A stretch of 13,738 nt of DNA from CAYOXD01 sp964407825. Lineage in GTDB: Bacteria > Desulfobacterota > Desulfobacteria > Desulfobacterales > JAFDDL01. Positions 6,515 to 13,738 of the stretch are shown one piece after another. A program made the position numbers and the translations under genes. Below the pieces are notes generated by a model. The model did no database searches, was not told the origin of the DNA, and saw only the letters and a program-made list of their open reading frames with translations. The stretch lies in the NCBI GenBank assembly GCA_964407825.1, contig CAYOXD010000086.1, forward strand, positions 1 to 13,738, written 5' to 3'. How positions within the stretch are numbered: position 1 is the stretch's first letter; the number at the start of each line of letters is the position of its first letter.

Positions 6515-7864
6515 TCAGCGCGTCTCGCCCACCCGGGTCAGGGCCATTTTGAGGGTTACCGGGCCGATGAGTTGGTTGAGCGTGATGGTCGCCAGGACCA
6601 CCGTTGTCAGCAGAAGGCCGACCTCCGGCAGCTGGCGTTGGACCAGCTTGGCCAGTCCGATCGCCACGCCGGCCTGGGTCAAATGTGCCATCCACGCGCT
6701 GGTGTTGTGAAGTGGCGGGTCGCCGCCCAGGGTGCCGGCGAGCCAGGAGGCCATGAGGATGCCGATGGCCCGGATGCCCACCAGGCAAAGGGCCAGCGGC
6801 CAGCACGCCAGCAGTGCCTTGAAATCCAAGGCGGCCCCGGCCAGGGAAAAGAACAGCACGAAGATCGGCAGCGCGCATCTGTCGAGGCTTTCCTTCACCT
6901 TTTCGCCGGCGGGACTGAAGTTTTGGACCGTGAAGCCGGCGCTCATGCAGATAACAAGGGGCTCCAGGTGCAGGGAGAGGGCATGGTGGCTTTCCATGAA
7001 GTCTCCCAGCCACAGGGCGAGCTTGGTAACGGCAAAGCCCAGCAGAAGCAGTATCAGTGGCAGGTCGTGACCGAACCGGTCCGCATACCAGCCGATACCC
7101 TTGCCGATGGCTCCTCCAAGCGCCAGCGAGACGATGATCTCACCGGCCAGGCCGATGAGGGCGGCCGGACTGCCGCCGCCGGTCCGGGCCAGAAGGAGAT
7201 GGCAGACGGACAATGCCAGGGTGAAGAGCATGATGATGATGACATCCATCATGACGGTAACCCCGAGGACCGTTTCCGTGAACGGCCCCCGTGCCCGGCA
7301 CTCGCTGATGATGGCAATGGCCGAGGAGGGGGAGCGCGCCACCGCCACCGTCCCCAGAAGAATGCCCAGGACAAGGATCTGCCGCGAAGACAGGTGGCTG
7401 GAAAAGGAAAACAGCGGTGCGCCGTGCACCACGAACAGGCAGACCAGTCCGAAGACAAACACGATGGTGAAGATGAGCGTATAGAAAATGGTCTTTTTCC
7501 GGGCTCTGAGAGAGGCCATGTGCAGCTCGCAGCCGGCGCTCAGGGCGATGAAACTCAAGGCCAGATCATCTACGAGGCGCAGCCGTTCCACCATCTCGAT
7601 GCTGAGCAGTTTCGAAACGTAAGGCCCCGCCAGGATGCCGGCGAAAATAAAACCGCTGATGAGGGGAAGGTTGACCCGCCGAAGGCTCAGGGCGATAAGA
7701 TAGCCGGTCAGCAGCACGAAGCCGAGGGAAAAGTTGATCCAGCCGGCCAGGTGCCGGGGCATCGGCAGGGCCTGGGCTTTCAGAAGGACCGCCAGGCCGG
7801 CCAGTACGGCCAGGGGCAGCAGGGCGGCGGTCAGAATGGCGGTTTTAGGCTTCCTGTTGTTCAT
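6515..7864 (-). CDS. Cation:proton antiporter-like membrane protein (Na_H_Exchanger fold)
   Basis: 449 residues, almost wholly hydrophobic, with about 12-13 membrane segments. After a hydrophobic N-terminal segment (9-29), the exchanger fold starts near residue 45. Features seen are GFIFAGILAGPYV (71-83), SAGCELHM (109-116), the TM4-like GTVAVARSPSSAIA (171-184), GVTVMMDV (201-208, with D207 in the ion-binding position of TM5) and WMAHLTQAGVAIG (391-403). These fit CPA-type sodium or potassium/proton exchangers, though the ion cannot be read from sequence. No RCK/TrkA regulatory domain follows. The ATG lies inside the end of the upstream gene (20-base overlap), and AAAGGGGG precedes it, suggesting translational coupling. 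A 47-bp piece of this gene (7350-7396) recurs at 474-520. Confidence 0.85.
   Translation of the reverse strand: MNNRKPKTAILTAALLPLAVLAGLAVLLKAQALPMPRHLAGWINFSLGFVLLTGYLIALSLRRVNLPLISGFIFAGILAGPYVSKLLSIEMVERLRLVDDLALSFIALSAGCELHMASLRARKKTIFYTLIFTIVFVFGLVCLFVVHGAPLFSFSSHLSSRQILVLGILLGTVAVARSPSSAIAIISECRARGPFTETVLGVTVMMDVIIIMLFTLALSVCHLLLARTGGGSPAALIGLAGEIIVSLALGGAIGKGIGWYADRFGHDLPLILLLLGFAVTKLALWLGDFMESHHALSLHLEPLVICMSAGFTVQNFSPAGEKVKESLDRCALPIFVLFFSLAGAALDFKALLACWPLALCLVGIRAIGILMASWLAGTLGGDPPLHNTSAWMAHLTQAGVAIGLAKLVQRQLPEVGLLLTTVVLATITLNQLIGPVTLKMALTRVGETR
7350..7396 (-). repeat. Parent copy of the 47-bp fragment also found at 474-520
   Basis: This part of the intact antiporter gene encodes HLSSRQILVLGILLGT and matches 474-520 at 42 of 47 positions. 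Confidence 0.75.
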
Positions 7865-9056
7865 GTCCCCCTTTTCTCAGAACGAAGCCCATGGCATAGG
7901 GCGTGATCAATTCATTCATGATGACGGCCAGCAGGGCAATACCGATGGCCTGATCCGCGATCGAGGATGAGAATTCCCGCTGGAAATCGAATAAAATGGC
8001 AAGGGGGAGCCCCCCCGAGTCCAGCAGCCCGAGGCCCAGGTGTCGGGGATAGCGCCGCAGGGACGGGATCAGGCCGCGGGCGGTGGCGCCCCCCAGCCAT
8101 TTCCCCATCAGTCGGCAGAAGCAGAAGCCGGCCGCCCAGACCAGGAGCCAGGGGGAGTCCAGGCGCCAGCGGGCTCCCAGAAGCACCAGCATCAGGAGAT
8201 ACACCGGTTTTTCCACGTTCAGAATGACCTGGAAGATGCGCTCCTTTTCCCGCGATAGGTTGACGATGAAGGCACCCACCACAAAATTGCAGATCAGGGG
8301 GGAAAAGCCCAATACCGAAGCCGTACCGCTGGCGATGATGGCCATGCCCATCACCACCAGCACGAGATCGTTGTCTTCCCGTCTCCTGGACAGCAGCAGG
8401 ACATAGATTAAAATCACCATGGCACCGCCGGCGAGGGTTATCAGAGGACCGCCCCGGAGCTGGAGCCATCCGGGGGATGCCGACGGGTGGGGGGGATGGA
8501 CAAAGGCCAGGGCAAAGACCGCGATGCAGACGATTCCGTCGATGCCCGAGATGTAACTGAGCAGGTGGACCGTGGACCTGTGGCGGGAGGCTGTGGCCGG
8601 ATCCAGCAATGCCAGTCCGGTCTGGGCCGTAGCGGCGGCCGCGGCGGCCAACGTCAGTGCAATGGCAGGTTGCAGGGCTGTTCCGGGCGGCAGGTACACC
8701 GCCAGAGCGCAGGCGGCGCCCAGGTACACGATTACCGCCGTAACACCGCTCTGGATGCCGGCAGCGGCCACATATTCCAATGGAAACCGACGGAGCTTGC
8801 TGGCCTCGAACTGGAAACCGAACAGAAGACCGACCCAGCCCAGCAGCAGGGCGCTGAGGGGTTCCAGCCCCTGAAGGGTCTCTGCGTCGAGCAGGTTCCA
8901 AAAGGCTGGCCCCAGAAGAAGGCCCAGAAAGAGGAACTCAGATCCCTTGAGGTAGAAATTGCGGGCCGACAGCGGCAGGCGAATCCGCCGGAATGTCAGG
9001 TGGTAGCCACTGAAGGCGAGAAGCAGCACCAAACACAGGGCGAAAATGAGCCTCAT
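7845..9056 (-). CDS. Second antiporter-like membrane protein
   Basis: 403 residues with about 11-12 hydrophobic segments. The layout is exchanger-like: FLFLGLLLGPAFW (41-53), LLFGFQFEASKLRR (77-90), a long Ala-rich helix (130-150), SGIDGIVCIAVF (170-181, with D173 in the place of the TM5 acidic residue) and FVVGAFIVNLSRE (258-270). It is clearly related in plan to the next gene, but the sequence is divergent and the TM4 motif is replaced by LAAAAAATAQTG. It overlaps the next gene by 20 bases. The pair may form a heterodimer or have split functions (inference). A GAGGGAG about 10 bases before the ATG is the likely ribosome binding site. It lies 65 bases downstream of the DUF177 gene and is probably in the same transcript. 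Transport role is likely; the ion is unknown. Confidence 0.75.
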   Translation of the reverse strand: MRLIFALCLVLLLAFSGYHLTFRRIRLPLSARNFYLKGSEFLFLGLLLGPAFWNLLDAETLQGLEPLSALLLGWVGLLFGFQFEASKLRRFPLEYVAAAGIQSGVTAVIVYLGAACALAVYLPPGTALQPAIALTLAAAAAATAQTGLALLDPATASRHRSTVHLLSYISGIDGIVCIAVFALAFVHPPHPSASPGWLQLRGGPLITLAGGAMVILIYVLLLSRRREDNDLVLVVMGMAIIASGTASVLGFSPLICNFVVGAFIVNLSREKERIFQVILNVEKPVYLLMLVLLGARWRLDSPWLLVWAAGFCFCRLMGKWLGGATARGLIPSLRRYPRHLGLGLLDSGGLPLAILFDFQREFSSSIADQAIGIALLAVIMNELITPYAMGFVLRKGGHEQQEA

Positions 9057-9121
9057 CGCCCGGTTTCTCCCTCAGTGTCCGATCTTCTCTCCCGCTGCAT
9101 CGATCCTCCCGTCGTCCTTCT

Positions 9122-9676
9122 TCAATCGCTCTGACCGGGGAGCTTGAGCTCGCGCAGGGCGGCCAGTCTGGGATCCAGCGTTTCGGGTGCCTTGCAGCGG
9201 CAGGCGCCCCGGTTCAGGTCCTCACCGCAGCGGGGGCACAGCCCCCTGCAGTCCTGTGAGCAGACCGGGTGAACCGGGAACGACAATATCACCTGCTCCT
9301 GTATGGCGTCGCGAAGCTCTATCACTTCCCCCTGAAAGGGGATGAGGCCGAGCTCTTCAGCGCTCAGTTCGGTTTCCTCCTCCGGGTGCGCCGGTTGGGG
9401 GAACTGGGAGGTATAACTCACCGCCAGCTGATCCTTCAGCATCGTCTCGTAGTGCTGCAGGCAGCGATCGCAGGCGAGGCGGACCCGGGTGGACAGGGTG
9501 CCGGTCACCGTCACCAGGTCCGCCACCTTGCGAATCTTCAGCTGTCCCCTGATGGGGTCGAGGAACCGGCACGCTCCCTGGGTTTGCATTTCCAGCAGCA
9601 CTGGAAACTGTTTCGCCGGCGCGTCGATTTCCAATTCGATCCCCTCGGGGGGAAGGCGGTCCACATGTATCCGCAT
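9122..9676 (-). CDS. yceD: YceD/DUF177 family protein, with C-terminal Cys cluster
   Basis: 184 residues. The DUF177 core is recognisable by VTGTLSTRVRLACDRCLQ (57-74, CDRC at 69-72), the acidic ELSAEELGLIPFQGEVIEL segment (103-121), and DAIQEQVILSFPVHPVC (123-139). It continues into a cluster of six cysteines (C139, C143, C147, C150, C159, C161; GLCPRCGEDLN), which probably binds zinc. YceD proteins are linked to 23S rRNA and large-subunit assembly and are usually encoded directly before rpmF (ribosomal protein bL32). Here no rpmF follows; an antiporter pair does. The ATG at 9676 is preferred because AGGAGG lies 5 bases upstream; an in-frame TTG at 9694 would place that site inside the gene. 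It is divergent from recX across a 169-base gap. Confidence 0.88.
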   Translation of the reverse strand: MRIHVDRLPPEGIELEIDAPAKQFPVLLEMQTQGACRFLDPIRGQLKIRKVADLVTVTGTLSTRVRLACDRCLQHYETMLKDQLAVSYTSQFPQPAHPEEETELSAEELGLIPFQGEVIELRDAIQEQVILSFPVHPVCSQDCRGLCPRCGEDLNRGACRCKAPETLDPRLAALRELKLPGQSD

Positions 9677-9681
9677 CTTGT

Positions 9682-9687
9682 CCTCCT
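9682..9687 (-). promoter_or_regulatory. Ribosome binding site deciding the DUF177 start
   Basis: AGGAGG on the minus strand, 5 bases before the ATG at 9676, argues against the longer TTG-initiated frame. Confidence 0.75.
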
Positions 9688-9723
9688 GGAGCAAATCCTG
9701 TATCCACTATTTCATTTGGTACT

Positions 9724-9752
9724 ATCATCCATCATTCATCACGAGGGGTCAA
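9724..9752 (-). promoter_or_regulatory. Candidate sigma-70-type promoter for the DUF177-antiporter operon
   Basis: On the minus strand TTGACC (9752-9747) and GATGAT (9729-9724) are separated by 17 bases, upstream of the DUF177 start in the divergent gap. The -35 and -10 matches to consensus are good and moderate (four of six in the latter). Confidence 0.35.
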
Positions 9753-9768
9753 AGGGAAAAACCCGCCC

Positions 9769-9787
9769 ATTGTGAAACATTGTAAAC
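9769..9787. repeat. Imperfect tandem repeat in the divergent intergenic region
   Basis: ATTGTGAAAC is followed at once by ATTGTAAAC, in the gap between the DUF177 gene and recX. A direct-repeat operator is possible, but no regulator is implied by the sequence. Confidence 0.4.
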
Positions 9788-9845
9788 CGATCCAAGGGGA
9801 ATTGAAATTTCCGAAAAGGGATATTACGGATAAAAGATAAGAGGT

Positions 9846-10370
9846 ATGGCAAAAACCGGTAAGCGACCATCAGGCAGGAGTTCCCGAGCCCGGGGGGCTT
9901 CCGATGCCCCGTCCCGGAGTGCCAAGGAGACGGCGTTTCGTCTCCTTTCCAGGCGCAGCCACTCCCGTCTGGAGTTGTCCCGGAAACTGGAGCAGCGTGG
10001 ATTTGATACAGCGGATATCGGCAGCGCGATGGCCCTCTGCGAACGCCTCGGGTACCTGGATGATGATGCCCTGGCGCGCAGGTGGCGTGCCCGGTTGCAG
10101 GAGAAGGGATATGGGGCCCTGCGGATTCGAAAGACCCTGGCGCAAAAGGGATTCAACCCGGAACAGATCGATGGCGCCTTTTCCGGATACGACGCGGCCT
10201 CGGAGGAGGCGGCGCTTGCGTACCGGGTGTTGACCGCAAGGATGCGCTCTGGCGGTCAGGACCCGGGGGATCGAAAGGCAAGGGAAAAATGGTACCGGTT
10301 TCTCTGCTCCAGGGGGTTTTCCAGGTCGGATGCCCTGGCGGCCCTCAATCGGCTGCCGCCTCGGGACTGA
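9846..10370 (+). CDS. recX: RecX regulatory protein
   Basis: 174 residues. After a basic Ser/Arg-rich tail (1-25), the three-helix RecX repeats are visible: AKETAFRLLSRRSHSRLELS (26-45), KLEQRGF (47-53), ALCERLGYLDDDALARRW (63-80), EKGYGALRIRKTLAQKGF (86-103) and a final REKWYRFLCSRGFS (146-159). RecX binds RecA and limits its filament formation in recombination and SOS induction. recA is not beside it in this window. The ATG at 9846 is the first start after an in-frame stop at 9831-9833, but GAGG sits unusually close to it, so the start is less certain than the gene. No recognisable LexA box was seen upstream. Confidence 0.9.
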   Translation: MAKTGKRPSGRSSRARGASDAPSRSAKETAFRLLSRRSHSRLELSRKLEQRGFDTADIGSAMALCERLGYLDDDALARRWRARLQEKGYGALRIRKTLAQKGFNPEQIDGAFSGYDAASEEAALAYRVLTARMRSGGQDPGDRKAREKWYRFLCSRGFSRSDALAALNRLPPRD

Positions 10371-10546
10371 CGGTTTCAGGTGCGATCCTTATGAGTTGTA
10401 TGTCCTTTGAGATATTGGGTATTTTAAAAAAAGACCCCTGATAAAATGCCTTTACAAACCTTCGGGGATGCATTACGTAATAAATTTTTAAAACGTGGGG
10501 GAGGCGGACTCAAACGCGTCTCCTGCCATACGCTGGGAGTTTTGCC
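10371..10546. other. Intergenic region upstream of rdgB
   Basis: This 176-base AT-richer gap includes an A-run (about 10425-10432). TTTACA (10451-10456) followed 17 bases later by TACGTA is a weak possible promoter. No RNA gene or firm terminator was recognised. Confidence 0.4.
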
Positions 10547-11215
10547 ATGGCCGAAGGGCAGCAGCTGGTGATCGCCTCGGGAAATCGAGGCAAAACCGCC
10601 GAGCTGACAGAACTGTTAAAGGGGTTCCCCCTGGAGATAAAGGACCTGAATGCCTTCGGCCCCATACCGGAGGTGGTGGAGGACGGTCTCACCTTCGAGG
10701 AAAACGCCTATAAGAAGGCGAGCTTTACGGCCCGGGTGCTCGGCTTGCCTGCCCTGGCCGACGATTCGGGGTTGTGTGTGGCAGCCCTTGGGGGGGCGCC
10801 GGGCGTTTTCTCGGCCCGTTATGGGGGAGAGCCGGCCACGGACGCCGGACGCTGTGCGCATCTGCTCTCGGAGATGAGAGGAAAGGCGGACCGGACGGCC
10901 TATTTCGAGTGCGTCATTTCCATCGCCGTGCCCACGGGCCAGGCCCTGACCTATGAGGCGCGCTGCGAGGGACGCATCACCGAGGCGCCCGCGGGGGGGG
11001 GAGGGTTCGGTTACGACCCGGTTTTCTACTATCCGCCCCTCGGGAAAACCTTTGCGGAGCTGTCCCGGCAGGAGAAGGCACAGGTCAGCCACAGGGGAAA
11101 GGCGCTGGCCGAGGTGATAGCCGAGATGGACAAGATCCTGGTCTGGCTGCGGCGGCACCTGCCCGTACCGGAGAGAGCGGGGTGCCAGGCGGCCGGGGGG
11201 AAGCAGGGGGTCTAA
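10547..11215 (+). CDS. rdgB: XTP/dITP pyrophosphatase (RdgB/HAM1)
   Basis: 222 residues. The enzyme hydrolyses dITP, dXTP and ITP to the monophosphates, keeping deaminated purines out of nucleic acids. Family motifs are present in order: SGNRGKTAEL (11-20), FEENAYKKA (50-58), ALADDSGL (69-76, catalytic acidic pair), FSARYGG (88-94), GGGFGYDPVFY (151-161) and SHRGKAL (181-187). The family is usually about 195-205 residues; the extra is a C-terminal tail (about 203-222) of no clear role. The ATG is preceded by GGGAG at good spacing. A run of nine G (10993-11001) encodes part of the Gly-rich loop, and the frame stays intact. pckG follows after 72 bases. Confidence 0.95.
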   Translation: MAEGQQLVIASGNRGKTAELTELLKGFPLEIKDLNAFGPIPEVVEDGLTFEENAYKKASFTARVLGLPALADDSGLCVAALGGAPGVFSARYGGEPATDAGRCAHLLSEMRGKADRTAYFECVISIAVPTGQALTYEARCEGRITEAPAGGGGFGYDPVFYYPPLGKTFAELSRQEKAQVSHRGKALAEVIAEMDKILVWLRRHLPVPERAGCQAAGGKQGV

Positions 11216-11287
11216 AGAAGATACGATCTGCGGGAGCGAACCTTTCAGGGGATGCTCCTTTAACATGAGTTTAAGGGGAGAGACGAG

Positions 11288-13276
11288 ATGCCGACAGGGA
11301 AAGAGGATTACAGCCTGGTACTGGAGAAGGGGATCGATATTGTGACGCATCTGGGGGGCATTACCTCCATGGCTGCCGCCCGGGATGTGTTCGCGTCGAA
11401 GATGGACGCTGCCAATGTTTCCAAAATCAATCGGATCAAAAATGAAAAGGTGCTGCTGAAGATCGCCAATGCCGTGGCCATGTGCCGTCCGGACGCGGTC
11501 TTCGTGAACACGGGCACCGAAGAGGACCGTCAGTTCATCCGTGAGCTGGCCCTCCAAAAGGGGGAGGAATCGTCCCTTCCCATGAAGAACCATACGATCC
11601 ACTTCGACCTGAGCGGGGAGCAGGGCCGCATCATCGACCGCACGTTCTATATCACCAACCCGGATGAAAATGTCAGCAGCCTGGCCAACCGGATGGAGCG
11701 CACCGACGCCCTGAAGCAGGTGGAGGAGATCATGGGCGGCATCATGCAGGGCATGACCCTGCTCGTTGGTTTTTATATGCGCGGTCCCGTGGGCGCCCCC
11801 GCCGCCAACCCGGCCCTCGAGATTACCAGCAGCGCCTACGTTCTCCACAGCGCCGAGCTGCTTTACCGCAATGCCTTTTCCACCTTCGATGCCGAGGTGG
11901 CGCGGCTTGGGCATTTTTTCACCAATGTCCACAGCGAGGGCCTCAACCGCCCCGAGGATCTGCCCAATGCCCGGGTCCTCATGGACCGCAGCTTCTGGAC
12001 CACTTACAGCTTCAACTGTACCTATGCCGGAAACACCCTGCTGATGAAAAAGGGCAACCACCGTTTTGCCGTGGACAAGGCCGTCTATCAGGAACGGGGC
12101 CAGGCCCTCTCCGAGCATATGTTCATCACCGGCATCGAGGGCCCGGGGAATCGCGTGACCTGGGTGGCGGGGGCCGCTCCCAGCGGTTGCGGAAAGACCA
12201 CCACGGCCATGGCGGGGGATCATTTCGTGGGGGACGATCTGGCCCAGATGTGGATCAATTCGGCCGGTGAGGTCCGATCCATCAATCCCGAGTGCGGCAT
12301 CTTCGGCATTGTCGAGGACGTCAACTGGGAGGGCGACCCCCAGCTGATGAAACTGCTCCGGAACGAGGCCACGGAGGTGATTTGGTCCAACGTGCTGATC
12401 GACGAGAACGGCGTTCCCCAGTGGACGGGAAACGGCGAGGCCCCGCCGGAGCGAGGCAGGAATTTCCAGGGCGACTGGGTCCGGGGCAAGCAGGACGCCA
12501 AGGGCAAGGAGGTCCCCGTCTCCCATCCCAACGCCCGGTGCACCTTGAGCTCCAGCGCCCTTGCCAACTATTCCGAAAGATCCCAGGACGCAGGCGGCGT
12601 GGAGACCCGCATCATCACTTACAGCGGCCGGGACAGTGACACCATGCCGCCCGTTTGGGTGGCAAAGGATACGGACCACGGCGTGGCCATCGGTGCCTGC
12701 ATCGTCTCGGCCGCAACGGCCACCGAGGTGGGGGCGACCGGTGTGAAGCGCGCCCCCTGGGCCAATGCCCCCTTTATCCCCGGCGCTCTCGGCGATTACA
12801 TGGATGCCCAGTTCAAGTTCTTCGGGTCCAGCGCCATCACCGCCGCGAACCGGCCCATCATGGCGGGGCTCAACTATTTTCTTACCCACGAGGCCAGGGG
12901 GGGGGAATCCAAGAAGCTCCTGGGGGAGAAGCGGGACGTCAAGGTCTGGCTGGGCTGGCTGGAGCGGCTGGCCCACGGGGATGTGGGCGTCATCGATACG
13001 CCCATCGGCCGGCTCCCCAGATACGAGGACCTCAAGGCTCTGTTCAAAGCCCTCATCGACAAGGACTACCCGGAGGCGCTCTACGAAAAGCAGTTTTCCC
13101 TGTACGTGGACAACATCCTCCACCGGCTTGACATGCAGACGGAGGCCTATGGCAAGGAGGTGAATATCCCTGCCAGGTTCTTCGAGGTGCTCAAGGAGCA
13201 GCGGTCCGGACTCCAGGCCCTCAGGGAGGCCCATGGGGCCGTCGTGACCCCGGCCCGGCTGATAGCCGGGAAATGA
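11288..13276 (+). CDS. pckG: Phosphoenolpyruvate carboxykinase, GTP family
   Basis: 662 residues. It interconverts oxaloacetate and PEP with a nucleotide, at the branch point of gluconeogenesis and the C4 pool. GTP-family landmarks are seen: RGPVGAP near 165-171 (substrate loop), LLMKK (251-255, active-site Lys), SEHMFITGI (275-283, metal-binding His277), P-loop APSGCGKTTTAMAGD (297-311, with the reactive Cys301), VGDDLA (314-319, metal Asp), NPECGIFG (333-340), and the guanine-binding end region WANAPF...NYFLTHE. The P-loop and NPECGIFG differ from the common FPSACGKTN and NPEAGFFG, so this is a divergent bacterial/archaeal-type branch; GTP use is inferred. It is too short for the pyrophosphate-type enzyme. 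GGGGAG precedes the ATG. The next gene starts 28 bases after the stop. Confidence 0.93.
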   Translation: MPTGKEDYSLVLEKGIDIVTHLGGITSMAAARDVFASKMDAANVSKINRIKNEKVLLKIANAVAMCRPDAVFVNTGTEEDRQFIRELALQKGEESSLPMKNHTIHFDLSGEQGRIIDRTFYITNPDENVSSLANRMERTDALKQVEEIMGGIMQGMTLLVGFYMRGPVGAPAANPALEITSSAYVLHSAELLYRNAFSTFDAEVARLGHFFTNVHSEGLNRPEDLPNARVLMDRSFWTTYSFNCTYAGNTLLMKKGNHRFAVDKAVYQERGQALSEHMFITGIEGPGNRVTWVAGAAPSGCGKTTTAMAGDHFVGDDLAQMWINSAGEVRSINPECGIFGIVEDVNWEGDPQLMKLLRNEATEVIWSNVLIDENGVPQWTGNGEAPPERGRNFQGDWVRGKQDAKGKEVPVSHPNARCTLSSSALANYSERSQDAGGVETRIITYSGRDSDTMPPVWVAKDTDHGVAIGACIVSAATATEVGATGVKRAPWANAPFIPGALGDYMDAQFKFFGSSAITAANRPIMAGLNYFLTHEARGGESKKLLGEKRDVKVWLGWLERLAHGDVGVIDTPIGRLPRYEDLKALFKALIDKDYPEALYEKQFSLYVDNILHRLDMQTEAYGKEVNIPARFFEVLKEQRSGLQALREAHGAVVTPARLIAGK

Positions 13277-13304
13277 TTCCAACTATCCTTGGTTAGTCTG
13301 ACCC

Positions 13305-13738
13305 ATGGACGAGTCGAGTCATCCCACCCAAGATGTCATCAAGCAGCGGCTGCGCGACCTTCAGCGGTTGCGCGGCCGCCTGGCGGAGCTGCCCCCCGAG
13401 AAATCCCTGGATTTCATCCTGGATGCCCCCCAGCCCGCGGCGCTGGTCCATTCCCTGACGGAGGAGGATTTCTATTTCCTTGTCCACGACGTGGGGCCCG
13501 ATGACGCGCTTCCCATCCTCTCCCTGGCCTCGGACGCGCAGCTGGAGTACCTGCTGGACCTGGAGGGCTGGCGCAGGGATCGAATGCACATCCCGGCGCT
13601 TACCAAGTGGCTGGAGCGGTTGATGGAGGCGCAGCCCCTGCGGATCGTGCCCTGGCTGCTGGGGAAGAAGCTCGATTTCACCCAGTTTTTCCTTCACAAG
13701 AACATCCAGGTCCTGATCCGGGAGCATGACGAGGACCC
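13305..13738 (+). CDS. DUF6178-type protein, 5' part
   Basis: The frame is open from ATG 13305 to the window end (144 codons) and runs off. It translates as MDESSHPTQDVIKQRLRDLQ, then SLDFILDAPQPAALVHSLTE, DFYFLVHDVGPDDALPILSL, DRMHIPALTKWLERLMEAQ and HKNIQVLIREHDED. This matches my memory of DUF6178 proteins, found in Desulfobacterota and of unknown function. They are soluble and rich in helices. The ATG is the first start after an in-frame stop (13299-13301), although no clear ribosome binding site precedes it. It lies 28 bases after pckG on the same strand, so co-transcription is likely. Confidence 0.8.
   Translation, partial: MDESSHPTQDVIKQRLRDLQRLRGRLAELPPEKSLDFILDAPQPAALVHSLTEEDFYFLVHDVGPDDALPILSLASDAQLEYLLDLEGWRRDRMHIPALTKWLERLMEAQPLRIVPWLLGKKLDFTQFFLHKNIQVLIREHDED

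Noticed and set aside
6572..7906. Long plus-strand frame of 444 codons opposite the antiporter
   Set aside because: It is hydrophilic, Gln/Gly/Asp-rich sequence, typical of the antisense of a GC-rich membrane-protein gene; the minus-strand protein has clear family motifs.
10371..10546. Possible tRNA or small RNA upstream of rdgB
   Set aside because: No cloverleaf, T-loop or stable hairpin with a T-run could be drawn.
10993..11001. Run of nine G in rdgB (a similar run at 12897-12905 in pckG) as a phase-variation switch
   Set aside because: Both fall in conserved Gly-containing stretches of housekeeping enzymes with intact frames; high GC explains them.
11233..11258. GGAGC/GCTCC hairpin between rdgB and pckG
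   Set aside because: The 5-bp stem has a 16-base loop and only a short TTT; too weak for a terminator or riboswitch call.
10616..13282. Very long minus-strand frame of 888 codons opposite rdgB and pckG
   Set aside because: Both plus-strand genes have full family motifs. The antisense frame spans two genes and their gap and arises from GC-rich codon bias.

Overview
The window looks like a chromosomal stretch of a Desulfobacterota (delta-type, sulfate-reducer-like) bacterium. This is inferred from gene content: a DUF6178-type gene, a free-standing FIST protein, and signalling proteins ending in the Cys4 'TLQGI.PIC..CKKIR' module. No rRNA, tRNA or CRISPR array was seen, so the taxonomy is not proven.

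Left part (1-5403): a signalling region of lower GC. The 3' part of a membrane-anchored protein with a C-terminal Cys4 module (plus strand) converges on a minus-strand cassette. That cassette runs FIST sensor (5403-4216), then GAF/HisKA/HATPase/REC/REC/HPt hybrid histidine kinase (4082-1302), then a response regulator (1276-614). The regulator's output is not a DNA-binding domain but the same Cys4 module. A plausible flow is ligand to FIST, then kinase, internal REC and HPt, then the soluble regulator.

Boundary (5404-6514): gene-poor and scarred. It holds a 139-bp MITE-like palindromic element flanked by 6-bp direct repeats just upstream of the FIST gene. About 460 bp without a convincing gene follow, then a decayed AAA_14/DUF4143 ATPase remnant whose middle is deleted.

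Right part (6515-13738): GC-rich housekeeping genes. On the minus strand are a YceD/DUF177 protein and two overlapping antiporter-like membrane proteins. Divergently, on the plus strand, come recX, rdgB (XTP/dITP pyrophosphatase), a GTP-family PEP carboxykinase and the 5' part of a DUF6178 gene that runs off the window.

The most unusual items are the FIST-kinase-Cys4 regulator cassette, the MITE-like element, and a 47-bp copy of part of the antiporter gene (42/47 identical, same reading frame) stranded between the two convergent signalling genes about 6.9 kb away.
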